NCBI GenBank assembly: GCA_037954665.1
Contig: JBBMOL010000038.1
Coordinates: 5,766,001-5,830,000, forward strand
DNA length: 64,000 nucleotides
Direction: 5' to 3'
Source: Laguncularia racemosa
Taxonomy: Eukaryota > Streptophyta > Magnoliopsida > Myrtales > Combretaceae
Positions 11,607-23,587 of the stretch are shown here, in pieces. The translations under genes were made by a program, and so were the position numbers. The notes below the pieces were generated by a model. It had not been told where the DNA came from, searched no databases, and saw only the letters and a list, made by a program, of their open reading frames with translations. Positions within the stretch are counted from its first letter, which is position 1; each line of letters begins with the position of its first letter.

Positions 11607-12717
11607 ACTTGTTGAGAGAAGGGAATTGGTTTTATTTGATTTCGTGGAATTAATCATCAATTAGGGTGATATAGTGAAAACTGCAAATTGTGTTGATTGT
11701 TGTGGTTTTAAGCTTGCGAAATTACCTTGACTTGGAATTTAATTTGCTGTTTGTTGGAGTTGGATTGGGAAGGTTGTTGTATCATCCTATGATCAATAAT
11801 TTTCGTGGAAGGGCAGAATCATGGAAGTGTTGTTTAATTCAACAACTTTTAGAACTTGAAAAAACTTACCAATCCTTGCCATGGCTTGTTGTGGCATGAA
11901 GGAGGATGTGTAGGTTGTTGTTGTGACTTCCATTGTGTAATTGTGAATTAGAGAAGTGCAATTTACAGATTTACATTGAGTTTTGATTAGTAAGGAATCT
12001 ATTTGAATTCAAACACATGCCATTAAGTTGTGGGAGTTAATGAGTGCTATTTGAATTTGAATTCATTTGCTTATCAATTGAAGAAGGCTTGCAATTAGTG
12101 AAGTGGTTTGAATTTCAAATTGAAGTTGCCGCCTATTGTTTTGTGTGTTGTGGTTAGAACTAGTGGGGAGTGAAGTATATTTTGTTATTATTGCCGTGGA
12201 AGTGGAGTATATTTGTTGTTGTAGCCATTTGTTATCATTGCCGTGGAAGTGGAGTGCAATTTGTTGTTGTTGCCATGGGAGTTATTGGTGAAGTGAGTGC
12301 ACCGTGATTGAGGTGTGTGTGGTAGTGCAAATTGTGGAGTTTTGTGTAGTGTAAGGTGCTGCACATTAAGACTCATTGTGGGTGTAAAACTTTAGCAAGA
12401 AAGGAAAGTTGAGTGGTGAAGTTTGAAATTCAAATATAAGCATTTAAGTGTGAAAGTTATTGAGTATTGTTACTTAAACACTTGCTTAGTTGAATTCAAT
12501 ATCTTAACTACTTGGAAGTATTTATTTGTTCTTCACTTATTCTACTCTACTTGAAGTGATAAGAAGTATTTGTTGCATTGGTGACTTGTTGCACCGTGGG
12601 TGTATAAGTGTGTGTGTTGTTATCCAAACTTGTTATTGTGACGTGGTGAAGTGAAGGGAGTGTGCTACAAATTATTTGAGATTACATTAGTACTTCAAAT
12701 AAATCGCATCCACAAAC

Positions 12718-14037
12718 ATGTCATATGATAGTGTGAATGGGGACATTAGCAATGAGGCTAATAGCTAAGTGGGTGGCAGACTAGGTCGTCGAAATACAAG
12801 TGGAAGAACTCTAGATGAGCAACTTCAGGACCTTACGACAATTGTTGCTACATTGGCAACAAGAATTGATAGGATGACATTACCACCACCACCTGTGGTA
12901 AACCTTCAGGCACTACCTAGAGTAGAAGGAGATTATCATGCTCTTAGGGAAGGTAGAGATGATAATTTTGGGGTTAATCCATACCCTGACAGGGAATTTA
13001 GACCACTTCGAGGACTGGAGTGTGCAAAGCTACAAATGCCTTCATTTGATGGTAGGGGTTCCGCCAATGACAACCTAGACTAGGAAAACCAAATTAAGGG
13101 TCTTTTCAAGTGTTATGAGAATGATGAAGACTCCAAGGTACGCCTTGTAGCTGTAGAGTTCACAGGGTATGCCACTTTGTGGTGAAGAAATATGGTGATC
13201 AGTAAGCGAATGGATGGAGAGACCGAAATACACACTTGGTGAGACATGAAATGAGTTTTGAGGAATAGGTTTGTACCGAAACACTACAGGCATGAGTTAT
13301 TTATGCGTCTCCAAACACTGAGACAGGGGGGTAAAACAGTGGATGACTATGTACAGGAGTTTGAGACACTAGTGATCAGATGTGGATCAGTTGAACCTCC
13401 TGAACAAACCTTAGCATGTTTTGTATTTGGGTTGAAGTATGAGATAGCTTGTGTAGTTGAGCTTCAGAGATATAGTACATTTGATGAGGTTATACAATTA
13501 GCCTTGAAAGTGGAAAGACAGAGACAATCCTATTCATTCCAGGATATTAGGAGCAGACTACCAGGGAACCAAACTGTTCAGGGTCGGTTATGTTCTCCTT
13601 CAGAGATACTAGTGGTTCACGAGCAGTTGAGTAAACCATTGGAGTATCTTGAGGAACAGAGTTAGATGAGTCTATCATTAGAGGGCCAGAATGTACAGAG
13701 ACAATTGTGTTCACCTTCAAGGTCTTAGAGGACAATGAGCAGTTGGGCCAACCATTAGAAGACCATGAGGATCAGCGACATACAGATGATTTAGAAAAGG
13801 AGGAAACAATATCAGTGAAATGGGTTGAGATAAGGGACACTTCAGTGGATAATGGGTCATTATTTGTGTTGTAGAAGAGATACATCCTGGAAATAGAGGA
13901 GAGAAAACAATCACCACCTGTAGTATTTCAGATATTGGGATTCTGTAGAGATACTTTTTCAGATGGATTGCTAGGAGAAAAAAAAGTCTCCATTGCATTT
14001 GATCTACCAGATTTGAGGACAAATCTTTTTTAGGCCC
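12718..14037 (+). pseudogene. gag-tail pseudogene of the family-A element
   Basis: ATG at 12718 opens MSYDSVNG, preceded by an AT-rich leader of about 1.1 kb (11607-12717) in which I see no other gene. The first 120 residues hold a proline-rich linker (TLPPPPVV) and CAKLQMPSFDGRG. The capsid core follows with AVEFTGYATLW and LRQGGKTVDDYVQEFE (13258-13540). It then passes straight to a tail with copies of QTVQ...LCSPSE and ends ILGFCRDT...DLRTNLF at the LTR. No zinc knuckle or protease is seen. Stops at 12766, 13081 and later, plus a frame change near 13720, show it is damaged. Confidence 0.85.
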
Positions 14038-14041
14038 GAGA
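14009..14041 (+). promoter_or_regulatory. Hairpin and polypurine region before the 3' LTR
   Basis: AGATTT-GAGGAC-AAATCT spans 14009-14026, a perfect 6-bp stem with a six-base loop. The region up to TGATAGG at 14042 is the presumed polypurine tract, reading taggcccgaga. Confidence 0.7.
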
Positions 14042-15227
14042 TGATAGGAATAAAAATCCGACAAGACCTATCATTAGGGCAAGAACTAAAGGAATTCAAA
14101 TCTTGGCGTTGGGGGCCCATTTTAAGTAGATCGACCCCGAAATTATTTATATATTAACCTCTTTTCTATTATTCTTGTATTGTGTTTTCCAATAGGCACA
14201 CTTATCATATTCTATAGAGCAATGGACAAACTCCCTCAGACTCAACTTGTGGGTTATCTATGGACCGACCTGAACTGGCGATGAGCTGGGCCGATGGATC
14301 CTACAGAAGACCGGCATCTTGAAGACCATTTCTTTTATATATTTCTTCTTTTATGAACTATTTTTGTTGTATTTGATTTTGGGACACTTTTATCTCCTTG
14401 TAATTTTCATTTAGGGCTAGCCACCTTAAAAGTGCCAAACTTGTAATTTTGAGTACTTTTTAACCCTAGGAGTAGCAAGTATAAATACTTGCTTAAGAGA
14501 GGGTTTGAGGAGGCTAATTTTGCAGAATAGAGAGGTCATATTCACGTGAGAATTAGGGTTCCTAATTGTCATTAGACTCTTATCAATTTCAATCCCAAGA
14601 GTTGGAATTGTGAGTAGTATCAATTTCATTTTTGTTGTGATTTCTTTTCTTCTCTAGTGTGTCATATCTAGGGTTGAATTGAGATAGTTCTTGGTCAGAA
14701 TTACTTCTTATTGTTGACGAATTCTTGTGTTTATTTAAGGTCCCTTGCAATTGAATTCGAATCATCATTGAGAATTCCCTTCAAAACGTGTTTTCCACTA
14801 TTGGAAAGGAGTCCTTGGAATTGAGGTTTTCTTTTGAATTTGTGGATTATTTTCGTAGATTATATGTGATTAGGGTGTTATTAGAAGAGATTATCATTGT
14901 GGTATTACAATTATATCTTTGAGCATTTGGAATTAATTACAACTTCACTAGGGTCCACGTGAATTTTGCCCTTGTGGATCCGGTTTCACCTTGACTTGAT
15001 ATTGTTTTTTCTTAAGTCTTTTGATTGTGCTTCCTAGTGGAATTAGGCACATCATCTTTTTGGTATAGAAGCTATATCATATTTGGATTTAAGATTCAAA
15101 CACATCAGAATTGAAGAATTGGTTGCATTCATTGGAAATTAACGGCATTGTTCATGTGATTGAGACTAGTTTGATTGTCTTTCAAATTGGTTTTTATATG
15201 TGCTTAATTTTGGTTTTAGGCACATCA
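14042..15227 (+). repeat. 3' LTR, family A, extended form
   Basis: It has the same 1186-base length and the same extension as the 5' copy. The internal primer-like site here reads TGGTATAGAAGC (15061-15072). It is followed by CATTA. Confidence 0.93.
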
Positions 15228-15550
15228 CATTACTTGAGTGAGATGGGAAGAGAACACTATTATTATGTGGAGGAAGAGTGACAGGAATTCTAAGTATTTG
15301 TAAATTAATGTTTTATAATTTATATTGAAGTTATGGAGATAAATTGTAGTTATGAGATTTTGTTTTTGTTAAATAATGAAATTTAGAATGACTTATCTGT
15401 GAGTCATTCATTTGATTATAGTTATAGTAGTATGATGGATAGTATATATGATCAGGTTTTGAAGTATGATAGAGTTTTAGAGCCTTAGCATATTGCTTGG
15501 TAGTAGTGACACGTAATGGGTTGTAATGCTTCAGGTTTTGAGGCATTACA

Positions 15551-18232
15551 TATACAATTTCTAAACACAATAAAAGGTAACAATAAAATATCACCATTCT
15601 AGGGATCCTTGCTGCATGGTAGAGTTCATAGTAGCTATACAAGATATTAACCAACAGGTTTAAGCAACCTCTCTTCCTTAAAAAGGCATTAGATATAGAA
15701 GTTGTTAACCATAAGCTTAAAAAAAAAAATCCTCACATCACCTAAATCAAACACTATCAACTTCTCTCTTTCAACATTTCTACTAGAGAAGAGAAGGAAA
15801 AAAAAAGTGTGCATACAGATGTGAAGGTCTTGAGTAATAGAATGGGGGTTGAAATGACGTAATAATTTAAGAAAAGTTGAAGGAAAATAAGAAAAACTAA
15901 GTGAAGTACACTGTGATAGATAGTACAAGGGGCTCGACTAAAGGTGCTGTAGTGTAGTCTGGGTCGTCCAGGTTTGGCACTAGGGTGAGGCAGTTTGAAA
16001 AACTTATGTTGTCGGATAGTGGCTAAATGATCGTGTATTGGTGAGAACCCTCTTCCCAACCTATTTTGTAGAATTCCTTAAAGATAGGAAATTGCATTGG
16101 GAAATAGTGGGAAAATGTTTCTTAGGCTATTTTTTTTTCTTATGTAGATTTTGAATCTAACTTTTGTTTTGTAAAATTTGAAAGGTAGAATATACACATT
16201 AAAGAAATCCCTATTTGAATCCAACCTTTAATCGGGTTTTAGAATGTCCAGAAAACGTATTTTTTTAGTTAATTCTTCATGTATAGGTTCTTAATGTGAT
16301 GTGCTAAATTTTTTTGGAAAATAACTTGGATGGATAACATGTTTTAATATTTAATTAAATTATTTCTTGTAAATGCCTTGTTTTGATTAATATTAAAATA
16401 ATTGATTTTTCCTAAATTATTAGATACATTTGACATGTAGTAGTTCATTAGGCTTAATATTGGTATTGGAAATATTAAACTTTGACTACGCAAGCAAGTT
16501 TGATTAATGAGGTGATTGGCACTAGTTATAAGTAAATATGAAGCGAAGTTCATAATTAGTGTAAGTACATGTGATAGGCAAAATTTATATTTGTATTTGC
16601 TACTTAGAAACTATATATACATTCTTAAAAGTTTATGGTATTTGTTGGGAAATTAACTGGATCTATATATTAGTTAATATTTGATTAACTTGTACCTATT
16701 TATTTGATAATCTAGCTCCTAAAAGAAAATCCATATTGGTTCTAAGAGTTTCAATGATCTAAATTTAAATTAATGATATCAAAGGATAATTTGGTGATAT
16801 TATAAACTTAATGAGGTTGTGGACTTTAAAATATATGTATATATACATATACCAACTTCACTTGGAAATAGTAATTATGATAATACAAAGTTTTCTACAA
16901 AAGAACAAGAGATGAGAAAGCCATGTGTATTGAAAGTTAATAAGAGGGAAGTGAAATAAAGTGTAATAAGCTAGAGTATGGACACATTTTAATTAGCATA
17001 TCCTAACTTATGGAGGAGTGATTAGGTCTTGCTTGAGTTTAGAAGCTAAGGAAAATACCATTACACGCGAGTATCTAGGACCTTATGCTTAGTTGAGTTG
17101 AAAGATTGTTGTCTTTATTTATATTGGTGATAATGTGGTAATTTCCATGCTTAGTTGGTTATTGGCTTTAGATGATGGAAAAATGGAAGTGGGCTGGTGA
17201 AGCTAGGGAAATTAGGTAACGAGTTCAATCTGATGTGTTTTATCCATAAGATTTCACTTAAGTGAACCACTAGTGAGATTTCTAATGATGTTTTGTAAAT
17301 TTGTTTGTAGACTTACTAGTTGCCTATTCTATTCAATAGAGTTTTTCTAGTTACTCATGTAATGCTAATTGTTTCTAGGTTTATGCCCATTAATTTGAGA
17401 GCATGCTTAGTTGTGATTATTGAGTATTCATTTATCTTGATTATGCTCTGTCCTTTGGTTATTGAATGGCTTGGTGTATATTATATGCTTGAGTTAACAT
17501 GACAGCATTCATAGCATGACATGAAAACCTAAAGGTTTGTTTTCAAAGCTTGGTTTCTTAGCTAAAGAAAGTGCTTAGTTTACTAAAATTGTTTTGATGG
17601 CATATAGATTGCATTTGCTTAATTTAATGTTTGTTAGAGTCGCTTAGTGCACTCTTTTATTGCTCGGCTAATACTTAGCTAGGGTTACCCAGTGCGCTCT
17701 TTTATAGCTAAGTTAGTGCTCGATTTATTACTTAGTTTAGGCTGCTTTATTGCCATTCATTTAAGATATTGGCTAGTTCATGACTCATGCATTAGCATGG
17801 AATCTATATGTTGCATAAAGAATGAATATTTGTTTAGATTGATGATTACATTCACACGATTGTTTTCTTCTTGTTGCTTGTTATTGTTACTATATGTAGG
17901 TATGCTCACTTTACTCCATCAAAAGTTAAAGGCTAGTGTTTCCATTGACCTCAAGTATAGTTACATGATAAATGCTAGACTTTTGGGAAATTTTGTAGAC
18001 TCTAGTTTGATAAGAAGGAAATTTAGCTTTTGAAAGCTTTTTGCAAAATTAATTACTAATTTGTGTTGTTATTAAGTGGTTGATCAAATATAAATTTGAG
18101 GGCTATAAGTGTATTTTTGCTATGATTTGTAAGTCATAATACAAGTGCTTTAGCTAACTTAGGTGATATAAGATATCTGGTAAGCTTGGTTTTATATTTT
18201 TATGGATTAAATAGGGTGAAAGAAAGGATTCA
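15551..18232. other. Unclassified AT-rich DNA between two elements
   Basis: This follows the end of the left Tekay-type element and precedes the LTR of element D. It holds only short reading frames with no recognisable domain, for example 100 codons at 15757-16059 (-). Near 17630-17720 there are two imperfect repeats of gcgctcttttat/gcactcttttat. The phrase atgtaggtatgctcac near 17890 resembles LTR sequence, so part may be an old LTR, but I cannot place it. Confidence 0.5.
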
Positions 18233-19788
18233 TGATAAAGGCATATTTTATCATGTTGTATCTTGCGATTGGTATATATATTATTGTCAATTATTAGAAA
18301 TTTCCAATAAAAAGATACTTAAATTTCATTTATGTTAATATCTTAGGGATTAAATGGACTTGAAGATGTACATGATGCAAAACATGAAGAAATCACAAGC
18401 AAGGGATGAGACACGGCCGTGCCTTATGTAGTGTTTTTCCTTTCCACAATTGTTAAAGAAAAACAAAGGACGAGAGGCTTAGGGGGATAGCCCACGGCCG
18501 TGCTTCATGTGGTGGGTGTGTTTACCCCCTGAGACACGGCCGTGCCTAAAAGAAGAAGGAAAGAAGAAAATGCTGAGAAGCTTATGGAGTTATCCCACAG
18601 CCGTGGTTTATGTGGTGGCAGTAACAACCACATTACACACGGTCGTGCCTCATGTGGTGGACTGTCGACTTTTCATATTCTTGTGCAATTTGTACGTTTC
18701 TGAGAGCATAAAAGCAGGGGAGAGAAAAAAAAAAGAAGAGAACGACTGGAGGGAGGAGAGGAGACTTTGAACAATTTGGTAGATTTTAGAACTTTGTTTT
18801 AAGAAATTTTAGCTTTTTACAAGGGAATTGAAGATTGAATTCAATTGTACTTCCATCAATGGTGACAAAGTCAGAAATCTCTGAAGAGTTGTTTTAGGAT
18901 CTTATTTCCAGATTTGCTACATATTGGTGACTTCTTATCCTAATTATATTTTGCATTTCTGTGAATTGGTTTTTATGTCTTTAATGGATTCTTTAATATT
19001 TTTCGTTGAATTTTGTCTTGTTGTTATCTATTGTATGGATGGCTAATTTTATTTGTGGGAATAGTGGATGAAGCCCTAGTTTGCTAAAATGATTAGTGTA
19101 GTTTGGTTATGAGATTGACATATATGTGGAGTATTCATGTTGTGAATTGCTATAATTTCAATTTAATTGTGATAAGATTAGATTGTTAGAAATCCAATCA
19201 ATACGAAAGTGGAGATAGGATTTGTTAGGAATTCATAATTAGACTAATGAGTCAATGCGAAAGCGGTGTTAATTGGTTTAATTAGGGTTCATATAGAGAT
19301 TAAAGCTATGTTCTAATTAATTATTCACTAAGAGATTAGGGATAATTGTATTAGGACATAAGGTGATCATAGCATTGAGAAATGTATGAGAGTATATTAG
19401 AATCCTCTATCAATTAGAGATACGAAAGTGAACTAATTGATTTCAGGTTTAGAATGTTGAACTCATGTGAATAACCACATATAAGTTGATTTCAATAACT
19501 TAACGGTAGTTTGAGTAGCATGACTAGGGTGAATTCTAAATTCCTACTGTTCAATTGGAAGTATTTATAAGAATCTTATAATTCTCATTAGCATAGAACT
19601 TAATTTAATTTCTTTAGTTAAATATATAAAAGATTCCTGTTTGAATTACCTAAATATCAATATAAGTTATTATAAGTTTGGTAATCTTTTTAGTCCTCGA
19701 GGGAACGATACTCTACTCATCATATATTACTTGATTGTGACCTAGTATACTTGCTAGCGGTTTCACTTATACATTTCACAAGTGATCA
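18233..19788 (+). repeat. 5' LTR of Athila-like element D
   Basis: It is 1556 bases from TGATAAAGG to AAGTGATCA, just before the primer site. It carries about five CACGGCCGTG-type palindromes between 18410 and 18650, then CATAAAAGC at 18707-18715 as a likely TATA box. Short reading frames across the palindromes are not genes. Confidence 0.85.
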
Positions 19789-19794
19789 AGTTTT

Positions 19795-19812
19795 TGGCGC
19801 CGTTGCCGGGGA
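19795..19812 (+). promoter_or_regulatory. Primer binding site, tRNA-Asp type
   Basis: TGGCGCCGTTGCCGGGGA lies 6 bases after the LTR end. This sequence is the usual Athila-type primer site. Confidence 0.88.
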
Positions 19813-19910
19813 CTATAAGATATTATACTTTGTAGCTTTGTTGGTAATGTAGGTGCATCTTATTTTATTGATAGTGTGTCTTTACTTTTCTGTCTTTTCT
19901 GCGGGTGCGC

Positions 19911-21897
19911 ATGCAAAGGAGTAGGAGTCTTGAACTTCTGCCCTTAGATCCTGAGATAGAGTGTACTATACATCGTTTGAGAAGAGAGAATAGACAGAGA
20001 GGAGAGAATCAAGAGGAAATCATGGTAGATGACAATAACAATCTTCCTATTCAGGCTGCCCCGCGAGCACTTCGCGATTTTTTAGTCCCAACTGTTCAAG
20101 GACCAGCAATTAGAAGACCAGCTGTTCAGGCCAACACTTTTGAGCTGAAGCCAGCACTTATACAGATGGTGCAATCTAATCAGTTTGGTGGATATACACA
20201 TGAGAGCCCCGATGAGCACATAGCAGGATTCCTTAAGTATTCTAACTTAATAAAGATGAATGGTGTTTCTGATGATGCCATAAGACTGCAACTTTTTCCT
20301 TTCTCATTGAAGGATAAGGCAAGAGCTTGGTATAATTCCTTACCTCAAGATTCTGTTACCACATGGGCTGAACTTCAATCAATGTTTCTTAGAAGATTTT
20401 TCCCACCATCACGTACTGCCAAATTAAGAAACGATATCACCAACTTTTCCAAGTTCAGTGGTGATTCATTATATGAGGCATGGGAACGATTTAAGGAAAC
20501 AATCCGGAAGTGTCCACACCATGGTCTACCTGATAATCTCCTGATTGAGGTATTTTATCTTAGTTTGGATGACACTATGAGGTCATTGGTAGATGCTGCA
20601 GCTGGAGGTGCACTGATGGGTAAAACATACACTGAAGCCAGTGCTTTAATTGAAGAAATGGCATCTAGTGCACATAATTGGCAACATGAGAGAGGGAAAT
20701 CAAGAGCTGCATCAGTTACTGATATCGATTCTATTTCAACTCAGTTGGCAGCTCTCACTACTCAGGTAAGCAAACTTTCTTCTTCTCAATCAATTAATAC
20801 TAACTTGCTTGCTAGTTGTGACTTGTGTTTAGGACCACACCCCTCGTTGGAATCTCCATTGGGAAACTTTCTAGCATCATCCAATAGAGAGCAAGTCAAC
20901 TATGCCAACAATTTTCAAAGAGCTAATCAAGGGCCTTATTCCAACACTTACAATCCAGGCTGGTGAAATCATCCAAACTTCTCATGGAGGAATGAGAACA
21001 ACATACAGAACCCACCACCTGGATTTCAAAAACAAGTCCCTACTCAGATTCCTCCTCCTCAGCAAAGTCAGTTAAGAATAGAAGAGCTCATGAGGAGTTA
21101 CATGCAAAAGACTAACACCTTCCTGCAAAACCAACAAGCTTCTATCAGAAACTTGGAGGGTTAGCTCGATCAAATTACACAGCAACTAAGTACTAGACCC
21201 TCAGGGTTTTTGCCTAGCAAAACTGAGGAGAACACCCATCATGTCAATGCCATCATGCTAAGGAGTGGTAAGGAAGTGAAGAAAGCTGAAAGGCAGGTAA
21301 ATATTCAAGAGAAAGATCCAGAGAAAGGTAAGCAGAAGGAGGAGGAACTCACATCCAAAGCACCAATGTTGCAGCCTTATGTTCCACCTATCCCTTTCCT
21401 AGGAAGACTCAAGCAGAGGGAGTTGGAAGCCCAGTTTGCCAGGTTTTGTGACATATTTAAGGGGCTTCAAATTAATATACCTCTCTTAGAGGCCTTGAAG
21501 AAAATTCCATCCTATGCCAAATTCATGAAAGAGCTGCTCTCTAATAAAAGATCCATGGAGAGTGTTGAGAAAGTAATGCTTCATGGCGAGAGTTCAGCTG
21601 TTATAGAGAAGAAATCTGCTCAGCTACCTAGAAAGTTGAAAGATCAGGGAAGTTTCAGTATCCCTAGCACCATTGGTAATATTGATTTTGAGAATGTTTT
21701 GATTGACTCTGGTGCAAGTATTAATTTAATGCCACTTTCAGTTTTTAGGAAGCTCGGAATAGAGCCACAAAAGTGCAAGAGGAGACCAATCACTGTGCAA
21801 CTAGCTGATAAGAGCTTATAGTTTTCCAAAGGTACAGTGGAGGATGTCTTAGTCAAGGTCGATAAATTCATATTTCCAGTGGACATTGTCATATTGG
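19911..21897 (+). pseudogene. gag and N-terminal protease of element D (first half)
   Basis: I chose ATG 19911 (MQRSRS); the frame is also open to a GTG at 19905. Residues from about 70 to 260 are an Athila-type capsid: HIAGFLKYSNLIKMNGVSDD, FSLKDKARAWYNSLP, FLRRFFPPSRTAKLR and DAAAGGALMGKT. A short Cys-Asp-Leu-Cys stretch and YSNTYNPGW follow. The protease active site LIDSGASINLMPLSVFRKLG is near 21700. Only about three stops occur (20964, 21162, 21819); two are explained by CGA or CAG changed to TGA or TAG. Element B cuts the protease at 21902; it resumes at 28852. Confidence 0.88.
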
Positions 21898-21902
21898 ATG
21901 TG

Positions 21903-23536
21903 TGATAGAGCCATTTTATACTGAATCTTTATAGTATAAATTGTGTTAAATTATTATTGTTTTTATAGAAATCATAAGGAAATGGTACTTTAATTCTATC
22001 ATCGTGATAAATCAGGTTAAATGGAGTCAAGGATGCTAATTCAAGTATTTTAGAGAAGTCATCTACAACTTGGATCAAGATAAGGAATTACAAAATCGGA
22101 GGAAGCACGGTTTGAGGCACGGCCAAGTGTCAAACCGTGTTACACACTAGACAAGAAGGCGAAAATGAGGACTTAGAACAGAGAGAGACATGGCTTAAGG
22201 AACGGCCATAGTGGAAGCCGTGGTGGAAGCTAGGTGTGCCAATGAGAAGAAAGTGTGGAACATCAACCAGATGAAGGCACGGCTTGAAATCTAACCGTGT
22301 GTTGAACCGTGGTACACACTGGACACGGATGAAGACTTGTAGATTATGCACAGATGAAGGCACGACTTGACATCTGGCCGTGTGTTGAACCGTGGTACAC
22401 ACTGGGTGCGGATGAAGACTTGAAGAATATGCACAGAGGATGGCACGGCTTGATCCACGGCCGTGTGTTGAGGCGTGCTAGGCAGACGAACCTTCACTTC
22501 TCGAAATCTACTTGGAAAATGAAAGATATTTTCGTATCTTGCTAGCAAAAGATCACATGCTACCCCCTAACAATATAAATAGAACCAACCCTAGAGGGTT
22601 AGGACAACTTTTGAACTTTTGAACTTTTGAATCTTTGGATCTTGAAGAACCTTGGATCATCTTAGAGGCAGAGCAAGCAACCGGGTTCATTATGTTTCTA
22701 TCTTTTATTTTCGTTTTATTGATGAACATGTGTAGCTAAGCTACTTTTCTAGCCAAAGGGTCATAGATGTTTAATTCTCCACGAATTGTGAGGTCTAATT
22801 GACTTGTATTTATTCTATTCTTTGTTTTCGGGTATTCATATATCTTTTGATCGTTTTGTCATTATTATCTTTGTTGATTGGTATGAATAGAGCTCTTCTA
22901 CTCAATTAGCAAGTTAATATATTGTCAACTAGCACGTCAAATCCGTAATTGTTTGATTGTTCTAGTCTTAGTGATGCAATAACATGTTTGGTTATAAAAG
23001 AGATGATCGAATTCATGTTATGGAGGTGTGTGATCATGTTTAAATAGGTTATCTTATAATCTACTGGCATGAATTGGTGGTCTCTCTAGATCTTAATGCT
23101 ATTGATAGATTAAATCCTAAGTGCTTGTCTAGGGTTGTTTAATCAATAAGAGAAATAATTCAAAGCGCTTGTCCGAGGTTATCGAGGAAGTAAGGAGAGA
23201 TAGGTTGTTAGAGCTTGTTAATAACCATAACCAATTTATCTAGGAACAAGAATAGAGAACATTTGCATCGATGATCAATTCCTAGAATTAAACCATCTTG
23301 ATTCCTTTGGCTAGGCTTTTTATCAATATACAACTTTCTTATCTTGTTTTAACTTTGTTCAATTCACAAACCAAACCCAACCCCCCCCCCCCCCCTCGTT
23401 TTCCTTCTCCTTTCATTCTCCTTGAATAGAAATAAGTTTAACCAATCTCTGTGGATTCGACCCTACTCACCACTATATGCAAATCATATAATTGTCTAGA
23501 AGTAGGTTTTATTTTTGTTGGATTCGACACCCATCA
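21903..23536 (+). repeat. 5' LTR, family B
   Basis: It runs from TGATAGAGCC to CACCCATCA. It contains cacggc/gccgtgt repeats with a period near 83 bases (about 22095-22470), a promoter block, and a run of 15 C at 23381-23395. The corresponding 3' LTR ends 7 bases earlier, at TTCGACA. Confidence 0.9.
22523..22582 (+). promoter_or_regulatory. Core promoter of family-B LTR with inverted repeat
   Basis: AAGATA (22523-22528) and TATCTT (22535-22540) form an inverted repeat 34 bases upstream of TATAAATAG (22574-22582). The same block and spacing recur in the solo LTR at 5085-6586, and the block is present in the other B LTRs. Confidence 0.75.
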
Positions 23537-23541
23537 AATTT

Positions 23542-23559
23542 TGGCGCCGCTGCCGGGGA
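23542..23559 (+). promoter_or_regulatory. Primer binding site, tRNA-Asp type
   Basis: TGGCGCCGCTGCCGGGGA lies 6 bases after the LTR end and differs at one base from the site in element D. Confidence 0.88.
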
Positions 23560-23587
23560 TTGGTGTCAAATTTATTTCTATTCTTGT

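Larger units (their letters stand above)
10403..15227 (+). mobile_element. Non-autonomous family-A gypsy element (gag plus tail), duplication CATTA
   Basis: Two LTRs of exactly 1186 bases flank an internal region with a primer site, leader and one damaged gag-tail reading frame. CATTA is duplicated at 10398-10402 and 15228-15232. Total length is 4825. Protease, RT, RNase H and integrase are absent. The LTRs look nearly identical by eye, so the insertion is recent relative to its host LTR. The LTR is about 170 bases longer than other family-A LTRs. Confidence 0.93.
1..15550 (+). mobile_element. Tekay/Del-type Ty3/gypsy retrotransposon, left end off-window
   Basis: Order is LTR tail, degenerate primer site, gag with zinc knuckle, protease, RT, RNase H, integrase with chromodomain-type C-terminus, polypurine tract, 3' LTR. 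The tail at 1-106 matches the 3' end of the LTR at 15440-15550, which ties the two ends together. The coding region has many stops and frameshifts, so the element is dead. Four later insertions break it: 3459-4501, 5085-6586, 7169-8210 and 10403-15227. The Tekay/Del assignment rests on the integrase C-terminus and PPT layout and is an inference. Confidence 0.88.
8781..15550 (+). repeat. 3' LTR of the left Tekay-type element, split by an insertion
   Basis: It begins TGTAATACAC after the polypurine tract and ends GCATTACA at 15550. Without the element at 10403-15227 and one copy of its duplication, the LTR is about 1.94 kb (8781-10402 plus 15233-15550). Its last 110 bases match window positions 1-106. 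Confidence 0.85.

Noticed and set aside
15757..16059. 100-codon minus-strand reading frame
   Set aside because: No recognisable domain, biased low-complexity Leu/Phe/Ser end, no homologous copy in the window; it probably arises by chance in AT-rich DNA.
18507..18770. Plus-strand frame over the palindromes of element D (also 31520-31735)
   Set aside because: It spans the promoter region of an LTR and differs in length between the two LTR copies.
22291..22548. Minus-strand frames with repeated VHILQVFIRTQCVPRFNTR-like peptides (also 27605-27862, 41709-42026)
   Set aside because: They are translations of the 83-base tandem repeats in the family-B LTR. Open frames follow from the repeat length and GC content.
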